A program made the translations under genes and the position numbers. DNA of 36,504 nucleotides from Pyrinomonadaceae bacterium (GTDB taxonomy: Bacteria > Acidobacteriota > Blastocatellia > Pyrinomonadales > Pyrinomonadaceae): positions 1 to 36,504 of the forward strand of contig JABDKD010000030.1 of assembly GCA_013003215.1 (NCBI GenBank), written 5' to 3'. The notes beneath the pieces were generated by a model. The model did not search any database, had not been told where the DNA came from, and worked only from the letters and a program-made list of their open reading frames with translations. Below are positions 22,270 through 30,991 of the stretch, in pieces. Numbering within the stretch: the first letter of the stretch is position 1; each line of letters starts with the position of its first letter.

Positions 22270-25050
22270 ATGACCGCTGAACAAATTGCCGAACGCTTAC
22301 TTGCCGCCTCAGACGCAAAAGAGGCAACCCGCTGTTTGCGCGATTCCGACGGGATCGGTCATTTAGAACTTGCCTACGCTGTAAAAGACCGCTGCTATGA
22401 GCTTTGGACAAATGAACCTCGCTCCGCGAGGCGTGCTAACACGGTACTTCAACTTATAAACGCGGAAGCTGACGAACCCGAAGTACAGGCCCTAACTGAT
22501 TGGATACAAGGAATTTCCGAGATTACAGAGGGCAAATTAGACGATGCGCTAACTCATCTAAGCGCAGCCTCGAAGTCCTTTCTGGTCATCGACAGGAAAA
22601 CCGAGGCGGCTCAGACCAAGGTCGCACAACTCATTCCATTGGGGCTTCTGGGAAGATATGACGAAGCGGTCTCGACCGGCAACGAAGCACTCGCCGTCTT
22701 CGTTGAGCAAGATGACGCTCTTGCCGCGGGTAAAATCGAAATGAATCTCGCGATTATCTCCTCCAGACAAGGAAAACACAGTGAATCACTTGAGTATTGC
22801 ATCTCCGCGAGCAAACGTTTTCGCGAATTGGGTGAATCCAGTTGGCTGCTTATGGCTGAGAACGACCTTGCGATCGCACTCGCCGAACTAAACCGCTTTG
22901 ATGAGGCTGAAAAGAGATATGTGGAAGCACTTGAGATCGCGCGCGACGAGGACCAACATCTGACCGAAGCAGAACTGCTTGCGAGCCTTGGAAACCTCCA
23001 GACCTATCGCGGAAGGTATGGGGAAGCGCTTCGAAACCTGGAGCTTTCCCGACAGAAGTACGACGAGATCGAAATGCCGCACCGGTCTGTTATCGCCGAC
23101 CTTGAAATAGCGGAAGTCCATCAGCTTCTTAATTTGACCGACGAAGCGTCCGCCATATATGACCGTGTAACAAAAGAACTGAGTGATTATGGTTTGAGAG
23201 GAGAGGAAGCCCGTGCGAGGTTGAATTACGGCAGGCTTTCGGTTCAGACCGGGGAATACGCGAAAGCCGCGGCTGAACTCGAGAGAGCATTGGAATTGTT
23301 CGAACTTGAGTCGAACCCATCGGGTTCAGCATCCGCAAGACTTCTAAAGGCACGATTGTTGAACAATTCGAAAGATCGTACCGCGGCCATGGACGAACTT
23401 AACGCCGTCCTGGGTTTAATCGATAGGGAAGAGCATCCACGACTTGCACTCGAGACCGAATTCTTTCGAGGCGAACTTCTCCGCAAATCCGGTGAGGCGG
23501 ATTCGGCACGGAAATTGTTCGAAACTGTCCTCGACCTGGCAGGAGACACCGAACAAAAGAACCTCGTCACGAACGCACTCGTTTCACTGGCGAAAATCTC
23601 AATTTCGGAAGGAAGTCTTGAAAGTGCGAAGAAGTTTCTCAGCGAAGCAATCGACACGGTGGAAAAACTCAGAGATCCGATACCTGCCGAGATTTTCCGT
23701 ATGTCATTCCTTGCGGACAAACTGGCTCCTTACAAGCTGTCCGCAGAACTTGCTATTGAAACCGATCAAATCGCAGAAGCCTTTGTGCTTACAGAGCGTT
23801 CGAGAGCCAGAACCCTTTTCGAAAAACTGAATGGCGGTGAATCAACCGCTGAAGGGAAAGAAGAAAAGTCCATCAGGGAAAAACTCAATTGGTATTACAG
23901 TCGACTCGCCAAAGATGGGAATAATGACGTCGACTTGCGTGAAAGGATCGAAGATCTCGAACAAAAACTTGCGAGCATAAATCTTTCCCGCTCAAACATT
24001 AGCGAATCAAACAGTGCGGATATAGCAGCCCCGACATGGGATGGGTTCGTCGAAAGAATTCAGAATTTGTTAGGAGTCTCAAAAACGCTTATTGAGTTTC
24101 ATGTAGTAAATAGTTCGATTGCGGCTTTTGTTCTTGATCAAAACGGAATTCGTCATTTTCAAGAAATCGGTACGGAGAATGAAATTATCGAGCTCATTGA
24201 AGGACTCCGTTTTCAGTTTGAAACACTGAGATTTGGTGACCAGAAGGGATTTGATGATCAACTGAGAGAAAGAACCAACGCGTATCTCGGGGAATTGTAT
24301 GATTTGCTGATACGTCCCTTGGAAACGGAAATGGAGGACCAATCCCTCGTTATAGTCCCGGTTGGCCCACTGTTTTATGTTCCGTTTAATGCTTTGTTTG
24401 ACGGAAAACAGTACTTGGTGGAAAAAAGTGAGGTTTTACTTTCGCCGAGCGCGGCGATTTGGTTCGAGCTACAGTCGACCGAATCATTAAGCCAAAACAG
24501 GTCGCTCGTGATCGCATATGCGGACGAGAAATCTCCACAGATCACAATCGAAGGAAAAGCAGCGTCTGACAGCCTTCAGAACTCATCGGTCTTTACGGGG
24601 AAAGAAGCGGGAACCAAAGTGTTTTTCGATCATGCCGGTACCGCTCGCGACATTCATCTCGCATGTCACGGTGAGTTTAGAGCTGACAATCCGATGTTCT
24701 CCAACCTGCGTTTGGCCGATGGCTTTCTAACGGTCGAGGACATTTCGAAAAGTCGTCTAAATGCTGATCTGGTGACTCTTAGTGCCTGTGAAACCGGTTT
24801 GAGCCGTATTTATGCCGGTGAAGAAATCCTTGGGCTTTCGCGAGGTTTTATTGGAGCAGGCGCCAGAAACGTGGTCATGAGCCTGTGGACCGTTAATGAC
24901 GCATCCACGGTTGAGTTAATGAAAGAATTCTATGCGGAATACAATGACCATCGAAATCCCTTGAAAGCACTTCGAGTTGCCCAAAGGCAACTAATTTCGC
25001 ACGGATATCACCCATATTATTGGTCCCCGTTTGTTATAATCGGCAAATAG
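22270..25050 (+). CDS. TPR-CHAT caspase-like protease
   Basis: A 926-residue cytoplasmic protein. Residues 1 to about 490 are tetratricopeptide-type helical repeats (AKRFRELGESSWLLMAENDL; FDEAEKRYVEALEIAR; YGEALRNLELSRQKYDEI; YAKAAAELERALELFEL; SLESAKKFLSEAIDTVEKL). A charged coiled linker (500-590) follows. Residues 595-926 are a CHAT domain: SLVIVPVGPLFYVPFNALFD, the catalytic His800 in HLACHGEF, Cys840 in LSACETG, then AGEEILGLSRGFIGAGARNV and VMSLWTVNDASTVELMKEFY. Both dyad residues are intact, so it should be an active clan CD peptidase, probably switched on by a ligand or partner binding the repeats. It follows the ECF sigma factor and a small unknown protein, and precedes an exported S8 protease. 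No ribosome binding site is visible; TATTAT six bases before the ATG suggests a leaderless start. Confidence 0.94.
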   Translation: MTAEQIAERLLAASDAKEATRCLRDSDGIGHLELAYAVKDRCYELWTNEPRSARRANTVLQLINAEADEPEVQALTDWIQGISEITEGKLDDALTHLSAASKSFLVIDRKTEAAQTKVAQLIPLGLLGRYDEAVSTGNEALAVFVEQDDALAAGKIEMNLAIISSRQGKHSESLEYCISASKRFRELGESSWLLMAENDLAIALAELNRFDEAEKRYVEALEIARDEDQHLTEAELLASLGNLQTYRGRYGEALRNLELSRQKYDEIEMPHRSVIADLEIAEVHQLLNLTDEASAIYDRVTKELSDYGLRGEEARARLNYGRLSVQTGEYAKAAAELERALELFELESNPSGSASARLLKARLLNNSKDRTAAMDELNAVLGLIDREEHPRLALETEFFRGELLRKSGEADSARKLFETVLDLAGDTEQKNLVTNALVSLAKISISEGSLESAKKFLSEAIDTVEKLRDPIPAEIFRMSFLADKLAPYKLSAELAIETDQIAEAFVLTERSRARTLFEKLNGGESTAEGKEEKSIREKLNWYYSRLAKDGNNDVDLRERIEDLEQKLASINLSRSNISESNSADIAAPTWDGFVERIQNLLGVSKTLIEFHVVNSSIAAFVLDQNGIRHFQEIGTENEIIELIEGLRFQFETLRFGDQKGFDDQLRERTNAYLGELYDLLIRPLETEMEDQSLVIVPVGPLFYVPFNALFDGKQYLVEKSEVLLSPSAAIWFELQSTESLSQNRSLVIAYADEKSPQITIEGKAASDSLQNSSVFTGKEAGTKVFFDHAGTARDIHLACHGEFRADNPMFSNLRLADGFLTVEDISKSRLNADLVTLSACETGLSRIYAGEEILGLSRGFIGAGARNVVMSLWTVNDASTVELMKEFYAEYNDHRNPLKALRVAQRQLISHGYHPYYWSPFVIIGK

Positions 25051-25119
25051 TTTTTGTGAATGTCTTTTTTCGTCGTTCCGGAACACTGTACGGCAGGAGA
25101 ACCGGTTTTCGAGGAAGAT

Positions 25120-26517
25120 ATGAATTACTTATCAATCAAAAGTTTTGTTGTTCTGGCCTTTTTTATAGCGGCATTGCTATTCACACCGGCGAACTTATCG
25201 GCAAGATCACAACCCGTGATTACAGGTGGTGATCCGTGTCCAGACTGCGTCCCGAATGAGGTACTGTTCGAACTCGCGCCGGGGAACGATATTGCCGCAA
25301 TAGCGACACAATATGGACTGGATCCAAGTCCCTTAGGTTTGGTCGGCACACCTGCGACCTACCGCATGCTAATTACAAACGGAAACACTCCCTCTCAAGT
25401 CATCGCTGCAATGCAGGGCGATGCCCGTATTTCGAAAATTGAAGTCAATCGCAAGTTTTCAACTGTCGAACGCAGCGGTCTTCCTTGGACTCAGGGACAT
25501 TCATGGGCAATCGGACACTCCTGGGCGATCGGCGGAAGCTCGAAGGCATATAAGAGGAATTGGTTTCAGAGAAAGATTCGTCTAAAGGAAGCTCATCAGA
25601 TTTCCAAGGGCGCGGGCGTTACGGTTGCTGTGATCGATACCGGAATAGATCTTGATCACCCGGCATTCGAAGGACGCCTTGTTCCCGGTTTTGATTTTGT
25701 GGACAACGATAACGATCCTTCTGAAGTCGGCCAGTTTTATACGAATCCGGTTTATGGGCACGGGACTCACGTGGCGGGCATCGTGGCACTTACGGCTCCG
25801 GATGCCAAAATCATGCCTATCCGAGTTCTGGATGAGAGCGGAGAGGGCGAATTGTGGCGCATCGCACAGGCCGTCATATTTGCTGCAGAGAACGGTGCAG
25901 ACATCATCAACCTGAGCATCGGGTATCCTGATAATGCCGATTTTCTCGAAGACATTATCGAAGCTTGTGACGATGGAATGACGCTCGATGGCAAGACAAT
26001 AAGCCAGCTTAGCGACATCACTGTCGTGTCGGGTGCCGGAAACGGCGGAAATTCAGATCGGATCTATCCGGCAGGTAACCGAATGAGTCCTCAGCTTGGT
26101 GTTGGGGCGAGTACTAAAACTGACCAGCTCGCCACGTTCTCGACAATGTCCTCGGAAACAGGAGAAGACCCGCGATTCATCCGTTCAGTTGCACCCGGCG
26201 TGGGGATCATTAGTGCGATTCCGAACGGCAGATATGCCGCCTGGAACGGCACATCTATGGCCTCCCCGATTGCGGCAGGTATCGCCGCACTAATCAAATC
26301 GAACGAACCGAGTCTCAACCCCGAGCAAATCGTCAACCGAATTGACGATACGGGGATTCCCTGGGAGTTCGTCCGTCCTGTGAGTCCCAGTAATCCCGCC
26401 GCTTATCCGGTTCGCACATCGAGGCTGGACGCAGTTTGCGCTCTCAACGCAATTATTGACTGCGGCGTTCCCGAAGATGCAGCTGCAAGAAAACCAAATA
26501 GGACTATCAAGAAATAA
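25120..26517 (+). CDS. Secreted subtilisin-like (S8) serine protease
   Basis: 465 residues from ATG 25120. This start has GAGGAAGAT directly upstream and gives a signal peptide (MNYLSIKSFVVLAFFIAALL, ending LSARS). An I9-like propeptide follows (EVLFELAPGNDIAAIATQYG). Then come two copies of GHSWAI (residues 126-137) before the catalytic domain. The triad is Asp173 (AVIDTGIDLDHP), His214 (GHGTHVAG) and Ser379 (NGTSMASP), with Asn of the oxyanion hole in GAGNGGN. The C-terminal ~70 residues carry two Cys in CALNAIIDCG, with no further domain. It lies 69 bases after the CHAT gene without a terminator between them, so the two are probably cotranscribed. One acts inside and one outside the cell. 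It is followed by a strong terminator. Confidence 0.93.
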   Translation: MNYLSIKSFVVLAFFIAALLFTPANLSARSQPVITGGDPCPDCVPNEVLFELAPGNDIAAIATQYGLDPSPLGLVGTPATYRMLITNGNTPSQVIAAMQGDARISKIEVNRKFSTVERSGLPWTQGHSWAIGHSWAIGGSSKAYKRNWFQRKIRLKEAHQISKGAGVTVAVIDTGIDLDHPAFEGRLVPGFDFVDNDNDPSEVGQFYTNPVYGHGTHVAGIVALTAPDAKIMPIRVLDESGEGELWRIAQAVIFAAENGADIINLSIGYPDNADFLEDIIEACDDGMTLDGKTISQLSDITVVSGAGNGGNSDRIYPAGNRMSPQLGVGASTKTDQLATFSTMSSETGEDPRFIRSVAPGVGIISAIPNGRYAAWNGTSMASPIAAGIAALIKSNEPSLNPEQIVNRIDDTGIPWEFVRPVSPSNPAAYPVRTSRLDAVCALNAIIDCGVPEDAAARKPNRTIKK

Positions 26518-26540
26518 CAGTTGGAAACGACTAACTCTGA

Positions 26541-26568
26541 GACGGTGCTTTGGCGCCGTCTTTTTTTT
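26541..26568 (+). terminator. Intrinsic terminator after the S8 protease gene
   Basis: GACGGTGC (26541-26548), loop TTTG, GCGCCGTC (26553-26560), one T-G pair, then eight T's. Confidence 0.9.
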
Positions 26569-26692
26569 GTCAAAAAAGGACTTTTTTTCATCTTTCGTCT
26601 TTTTTCTCTCTAACCCCGCACTGTTCTATTGAAGAGCTTTGATAATGACGAGTTACCGGGCTCAGAAAACAAATAAGGAAGGGTTTTGAATA

Positions 26693-28876
26693 ATGATAAA
26701 AACGAAAAATACAATTAAACGCAGGCACTTATGGAACCTGCTAACCGTCATGTTTGCATTGGCGGTGCTTTCCATAGGGCCAATTTCAATGGTAACTCAA
26801 GCTTCGAATGAAACTCTTGGAGGCGGTGTTCCCATTCTTGTACGAACCGCGAATCTTGCGTCACCCACGGGTTCAGTTAACCCGCATGGGAACGCAGAAT
26901 ATCAGCTGTATTCCAGTGGAGACCGTGAGTTCGAATGTGAGGTCGAGGACACTTCATTTCCATCAGGAACAGTTTTAGAATGCCGCATAAACGGCGCCAG
27001 TGTTGGCTCAGCGGCTACAGACGTTGACGGCAGAGCCCGTCTTAAGCTTCGCACTTCCGACGGTGACACGGTTCCGGTAACGGAAGACGGCGATCTCGTA
27101 GAGGTTTTTAATGGTAGTACGTTGGTAGTTAGCGGCGTTCTCGGCGGCGGCGGGCCCAATCCTACACCGAGCCCGACAAGCTCGCCGAGTCCAAGCCCCA
27201 CAGGTTCTCCGAGTCCGAGCCCGACAGCGTCTCCGAGTCCGACAGCGTCTCCGAGCCCGACTGTATCTCCGAGTCCGAGCCCGACAGTATCCCCGAGCCC
27301 GAGTCCTGGCGACAATGACATCTATGCCGCGCTGACTGGATCCACAATTAACGGCGTACTTCCACGCGGATACGCAGCGTACGAGATTCACAGCAGCCGG
27401 ACAGAGCTTGAAATCAGAATCAGGCAGATCAATCTTGATGCTGGCTCGCAATTCATCGTGAATGTTGAAGGAACGCAGGTTGGAACGATGAGCCTGGAAA
27501 GCGACGGTGAAAGCCGACTTCGCCTGAGAAGTGACCGCGGAGATAACGTGCCTGTAATAACAGGAGGTGAAGTCATCGAATTGTTCTTTAACGGCGAAGT
27601 AATTCTATCCGGCACCTTTAGTGCCGCGAATCCGACCCCAAGTCCGACACCTACAGGAAGCCCTTCACCATCTCCAAGCCCTTCGCCTTCACAGGCAAGG
27701 TACTTTGAGACCCATCCATCGGGTAGCGGAATGACGCCGCCTGTCTCAACAAATGCGCGAGGCGAGGTCGAAGTAACCCTAAATGCGGACGAGACCATGG
27801 CAACCATTGAGGGCGAATTCCATGACCTATCGAGCGCGCAAACTTCTGCCAGAATCGAGGCTGACCTCGGGGACCTGGTACTCGTCCACGACTTTGGAAC
27901 AATCGGCGGCACTGACGGGCATTTCGTTACAGCGACAATACCCGTTACTCAGGCCCAGGTTGACCAACTGCGTGCAGGTCTTTGGATAGCGACGATCGCA
28001 AGCCAGAACAATCCGGGCGGTGAGATTCGCGGAACGTTAATTCAGCACTCAGACAGTGCCGACTTTGACGGCGACGGCAGCAACGATCTGGCAGTATTCC
28101 GACCGGGAACTGCAGCCTGGTATTCGCAGAACTCGGAAGGATTCTCCGCATCTACATTCGGAAATCCCGGTGACGTTCCGGTATCAGCCGATTTTGACGG
28201 CGATGGCAAAACCGATCATGCGGTTTTCCAGAATCAAAACGGCGCGGGTATCTGGAAAATCAGACATAGTTCTGATGGAGGTACTACAGAAACGCAATTC
28301 GGATTCGCTTCAGATAAGCCGATTCGAGGCGATTTCGACGGTGACGGTTTGAACGATCTTGCGGTGTTTAGGCCGGCCAATGGTACCTGGTATGTCAAGA
28401 AGAGCAATAACACCGGATACATTATCCTGGCGTTCGGGCTTCCAGATGACATACCGCTATCGGGTGACTTTGACGGCGACGGCAAGTCCGACATCACAGT
28501 CTTCAGGCCATCGGAAGGAGTTTGGTACACGTACCAGAGTTCAAACGGAGCGGTAGCAATCCAGAAATGGGGAATAGATGGTGATATCCCCATAAGCGGA
28601 GACTTTGATGGTGACGGTAAGAACGACCGCACTATCTTCCGACCTGCCACAGGTGTCTGGTATGTCTACAATTCGAGCGATGGAAGCTTCCATATTCAGA
28701 AGTTCGGAATTGACGGAGATATTCCTGTAGCCGGTATGTACGATGGTGATAATGAAACCGATATCGCGGTATTTAGACCCGCCACAGGTGTCTGGTACAT
28801 ATTCAACAGTGCCGACTCATCTGTAACGGTAAACGCGTTCGGAATCAATGGTGACGTGCCAACCATCACTCAATAA
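26693..28876 (+). CDS. Secreted protein: two related domains, Pro-Ser linkers, CHRD-like domain, six FG-GAP/VCBS-type repeats
   Basis: 727 residues with an N-terminal signal peptide (hydrophobic segment at 18-36, cleavage near QASNE). Residues 45-150 and 207-310 are two copies of one ~100-residue beta domain (INGASVGSAATDVDGRARLK; VNVEGTQVGTMSLESDGESR). They are separated by Pro-Ser/Thr linkers at about 157-205 and 314-336. Residues 345-455 match a CHRD-like domain (EVEVTLNADETMATIEGEFH, NPGGEIRGTL). From about 458 to the end there are six repeats of ~45 residues beginning DFDGDG.ND.AVFRP, with GTWY or GVWY; these usually form a calcium-binding beta-propeller. It is probably a surface or extracellular binding protein. 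AAGGAAGGG lies about ten bases before the ATG. It sits after the CHAT/S8 pair but is separated by a terminator; a functional link is unproven. Confidence 0.9.
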   Translation: MIKTKNTIKRRHLWNLLTVMFALAVLSIGPISMVTQASNETLGGGVPILVRTANLASPTGSVNPHGNAEYQLYSSGDREFECEVEDTSFPSGTVLECRINGASVGSAATDVDGRARLKLRTSDGDTVPVTEDGDLVEVFNGSTLVVSGVLGGGGPNPTPSPTSSPSPSPTGSPSPSPTASPSPTASPSPTVSPSPSPTVSPSPSPGDNDIYAALTGSTINGVLPRGYAAYEIHSSRTELEIRIRQINLDAGSQFIVNVEGTQVGTMSLESDGESRLRLRSDRGDNVPVITGGEVIELFFNGEVILSGTFSAANPTPSPTPTGSPSPSPSPSPSQARYFETHPSGSGMTPPVSTNARGEVEVTLNADETMATIEGEFHDLSSAQTSARIEADLGDLVLVHDFGTIGGTDGHFVTATIPVTQAQVDQLRAGLWIATIASQNNPGGEIRGTLIQHSDSADFDGDGSNDLAVFRPGTAAWYSQNSEGFSASTFGNPGDVPVSADFDGDGKTDHAVFQNQNGAGIWKIRHSSDGGTTETQFGFASDKPIRGDFDGDGLNDLAVFRPANGTWYVKKSNNTGYIILAFGLPDDIPLSGDFDGDGKSDITVFRPSEGVWYTYQSSNGAVAIQKWGIDGDIPISGDFDGDGKNDRTIFRPATGVWYVYNSSDGSFHIQKFGIDGDIPVAGMYDGDNETDIAVFRPATGVWYIFNSADSSVTVNAFGINGDVPTITQ
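27160..27306 (+). repeat. Short tandem repeats encoding the first Pro-Ser linker
   Basis: Degenerate 6- and 12-base repeats (CCGAGTCCGAGC and variants) encoding SPSP/TPSP. A shorter second linker is at 27632-27697. Length variation between strains is likely. Confidence 0.8.
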
Positions 28877-28883
28877 CGTGAGA

Positions 28884-28909
28884 AGGGCCGGAAATCCGGC
28901 CCTCTTTTT
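28884..28909 (+). terminator. Intrinsic terminator after the FG-GAP protein gene
   Basis: AGGGCCGGA (28884-28892), AA, TCCGGCCCT (28895-28903), then CTTTTT. Confidence 0.9.
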
Positions 28910-29019
28910 CTATAGGCAACCATTTATTCATGGAGTAATTCTAAATAGTGTTGCTAACACAAGGAGCACACTACTTAGTCAGAAATCCCGGTCCCATCCC
29001 CTCCTCGGCGGCCGGGATT

Positions 29020-30285
29020 TCACTTTTCCAATAACCTTCCAAACACACTCGAGTTTTTTAGCTTTTCTATACTCGACGCAACTCGTTGAGATTCAGCTTC
29101 ACCGGCGGCATCACCAAGTAAAGAACTTATGATCTTTTCGACGGAACTTCCGCCAATCAATTCCTCAAGAACAGCCGTATCAAAATCGTCAAAATCCGCG
29201 ATTCCAAGTGCGTTAGGATATTGGTCACCGATCACCCGTGTATTTCCAAGATCCGACACCCAGTCCAGCAACCTCTCCTTCGGATCAGTATCGGGAAACC
29301 GCTCTTTGATTAGAGAAAGAACCATTTCCAAATGATCCACATTTAGCAGCAAGGCCAGAAAAAAGCGATGCTCCGGATCGCTCACGATGTTACGCAGCGC
29401 AATGATGTTCTCGAGCCGCAAGGTCTCTGTAAAGAGCTTCCGAGGCAGGTCACCCAAATCAGGATGTACCTCTTCAACGACCGAGACTATTCGGTCAAAC
29501 CGGTCTCCTGCGGCATCAATTCCGAAAACTTCCTTAAACGTCGCCTGCCTTAACAACGGCCTGAGCCCCTGGAGCATTTGAAATGACGTGTGGAAATCAT
29601 TCGAGCGTACAAATTCCTCAATTAACCGGTCTGCATGCTCGTAGTCGGACCTTATCGCAGCGCTCAAAAACTGTATTTTCTTAACGGTGATCGGTGCTTC
29701 GAAAAACGGATCGGCTGCAAACCCTGGTTTAAAATACGAGTACTGCGGCATGTTCAACGCACTGAGGGTGGTCCTTGCAATTACGGTTGCGGAAGGTTGA
29801 TCCAAATGGAACAGCGCGTGGATGTACTGTTCGCCGGGTTGTATTTCCTGAACATCCCCGACATTCAGAATGTTGCACGATTCGAGGACCGTCTGCCCCA
29901 CCCTCGCGAAGTAGTTTAGATCCCGATCAGTTTCAAATTTGTACTGACTGTGAAGGCTTGAGCCATGAAACACCTGGAAAGCCCCACAAAATGAGTGCTG
30001 GTGAACTGCGGTTGTGCCCTCGAGCCAGAAATAAACGTCGAATTGGAATCTGGGGCCATTGAAGAGCGTGATCGGCGGGTCTCCAAACTTCCCGTATAGA
30101 TCCTGCTGCACCGGCAATTCCGTTTGGCCCAATATCCATTCAACGAGTTCCCACGCATTTACCTTCGAGGGAATATCTGCTGATCCAAGTACATCTGCCG
30201 CAATGCTCGGAAATACCTTTTCGTCATATCCCGCTTTACGCCAACGTCTTTCAAGTTCTTCGCCTGTATCTCTAAAAATCTGCAT
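29020..30285 (-). CDS. Cupin-like protein of unknown function
   Basis: A 421-residue cytoplasmic protein whose family I do not recognise by name. Residues 75-172 have a cupin-like pattern: FDVYFWLEGTTAVHQHSF with His95 and His97, FHGSSLHSQYKFE, then VQEIQPGEQYIHALFHLDQP with His156. These could form a metal site as in cysteine-dioxygenase-type cupins, but the usual Glu of motif 1 is not obvious. Residues 190-420 are helical and leucine-rich, with no motif. It is the last gene of a three-gene minus-strand operon. Its start codon (30285-30283) directly follows the stop of the DUF4328 gene, so the two are translationally coupled and probably functionally linked. Confidence 0.8.
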   Translation of the reverse strand: MQIFRDTGEELERRWRKAGYDEKVFPSIAADVLGSADIPSKVNAWELVEWILGQTELPVQQDLYGKFGDPPITLFNGPRFQFDVYFWLEGTTAVHQHSFCGAFQVFHGSSLHSQYKFETDRDLNYFARVGQTVLESCNILNVGDVQEIQPGEQYIHALFHLDQPSATVIARTTLSALNMPQYSYFKPGFAADPFFEAPITVKKIQFLSAAIRSDYEHADRLIEEFVRSNDFHTSFQMLQGLRPLLRQATFKEVFGIDAAGDRFDRIVSVVEEVHPDLGDLPRKLFTETLRLENIIALRNIVSDPEHRFFLALLLNVDHLEMVLSLIKERFPDTDPKERLLDWVSDLGNTRVIGDQYPNALGIADFDDFDTAVLEELIGGSSVEKIISSLLGDAAGEAESQRVASSIEKLKNSSVFGRLLEK

Positions 30286-30981
30286 TTATCTTCCAAATAC
30301 CGGAGGTTCCGGTGGTACAAGGCTGTCTGCCACCGCACCGATCGCTTCCTGTCTTGATGTCACTTCCCTGACGATCCGATATGCCAGCAATCCGCAGATC
30401 ATCCAAAACGGGAGAGCGATAATGTCTATAGTCTGCGCAAGTTCCAGGGTCGCAGGGTCCTCTGTGTTGAGCGAAATCCTCAGGGTTATGTTCCCTATAA
30501 TGCTCAAGGAGACCCAAAGTGCCCACCAAATTCCGCGGATCACGCCCGTCGAGGTATTGGAAATCCTAAGTTCACCCGCGTCTGGATCACTTCCATTATA
30601 TATCTCGTTCATTATCTTGAACGGAAAATAGAACCAAAGAAACGGAATAAACCAATGCCCGACAGCCCATCCCGGAGTCGTGCTAAGCCCTTCGACCTGA
30701 AACGCTTCCAAATTCTCATAACTGCGTTTGAACCAGATGAGAAAAACAACCGAACCGGCAATGAAAACGCCAACTGATGCGAGCAACGCCGCAAAATACC
30801 CCATCGTAAAGAAGGCTTCTGCGTCGGTCAAAAAGTCATCTTGCGAAAACCAGATCCCCGGGAAGTAGGCTCTTTGGACGAGTTCGAGAACGAACTCCAA
30901 ACCGTCAAATGCCACATTGGCCAACAGAAGAAGCCCTGCTGCAAATCCCAAAGACTTCGTAGATCTGAATTCCTGGCCCAT
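30286..30981 (-). CDS. DUF4328 integral membrane protein
   Basis: 231 residues with about five to six membrane segments: LGFAAGLLLLANVAFDGLEF, then FTMGYFAALLASVGVFIAGS, then a Trp-rich loop with the DUF4328 signature GWAVGHWFIPFLWFYFPFKI, IRGIWWALWVSLSIIGNITL and IIALPFWMICGLLAYRIV. The function of the family is unknown. It is the middle gene of an operon: ten bases after the small membrane protein and no gap before the cupin-like gene. Confidence 0.88.
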   Translation of the reverse strand: MGQEFRSTKSLGFAAGLLLLANVAFDGLEFVLELVQRAYFPGIWFSQDDFLTDAEAFFTMGYFAALLASVGVFIAGSVVFLIWFKRSYENLEAFQVEGLSTTPGWAVGHWFIPFLWFYFPFKIMNEIYNGSDPDAGELRISNTSTGVIRGIWWALWVSLSIIGNITLRISLNTEDPATLELAQTIDIIALPFWMICGLLAYRIVREVTSRQEAIGAVADSLVPPEPPVFGR

Positions 30982-30991
30982 TTAGCAACAA

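Noticed and set aside
21063-26517. Type III-E CRISPR locus
   Set aside because: No gRAMP/Cas7-11 gene, repeat array or Cas1 is present; only the protease/sigma layout is similar.
26902-27321. Antisense open frame over the Pro-Ser linker (Gly-Leu repeats)
   Set aside because: It is a shadow of the SPSP-coding repeat; no binding site or domain.
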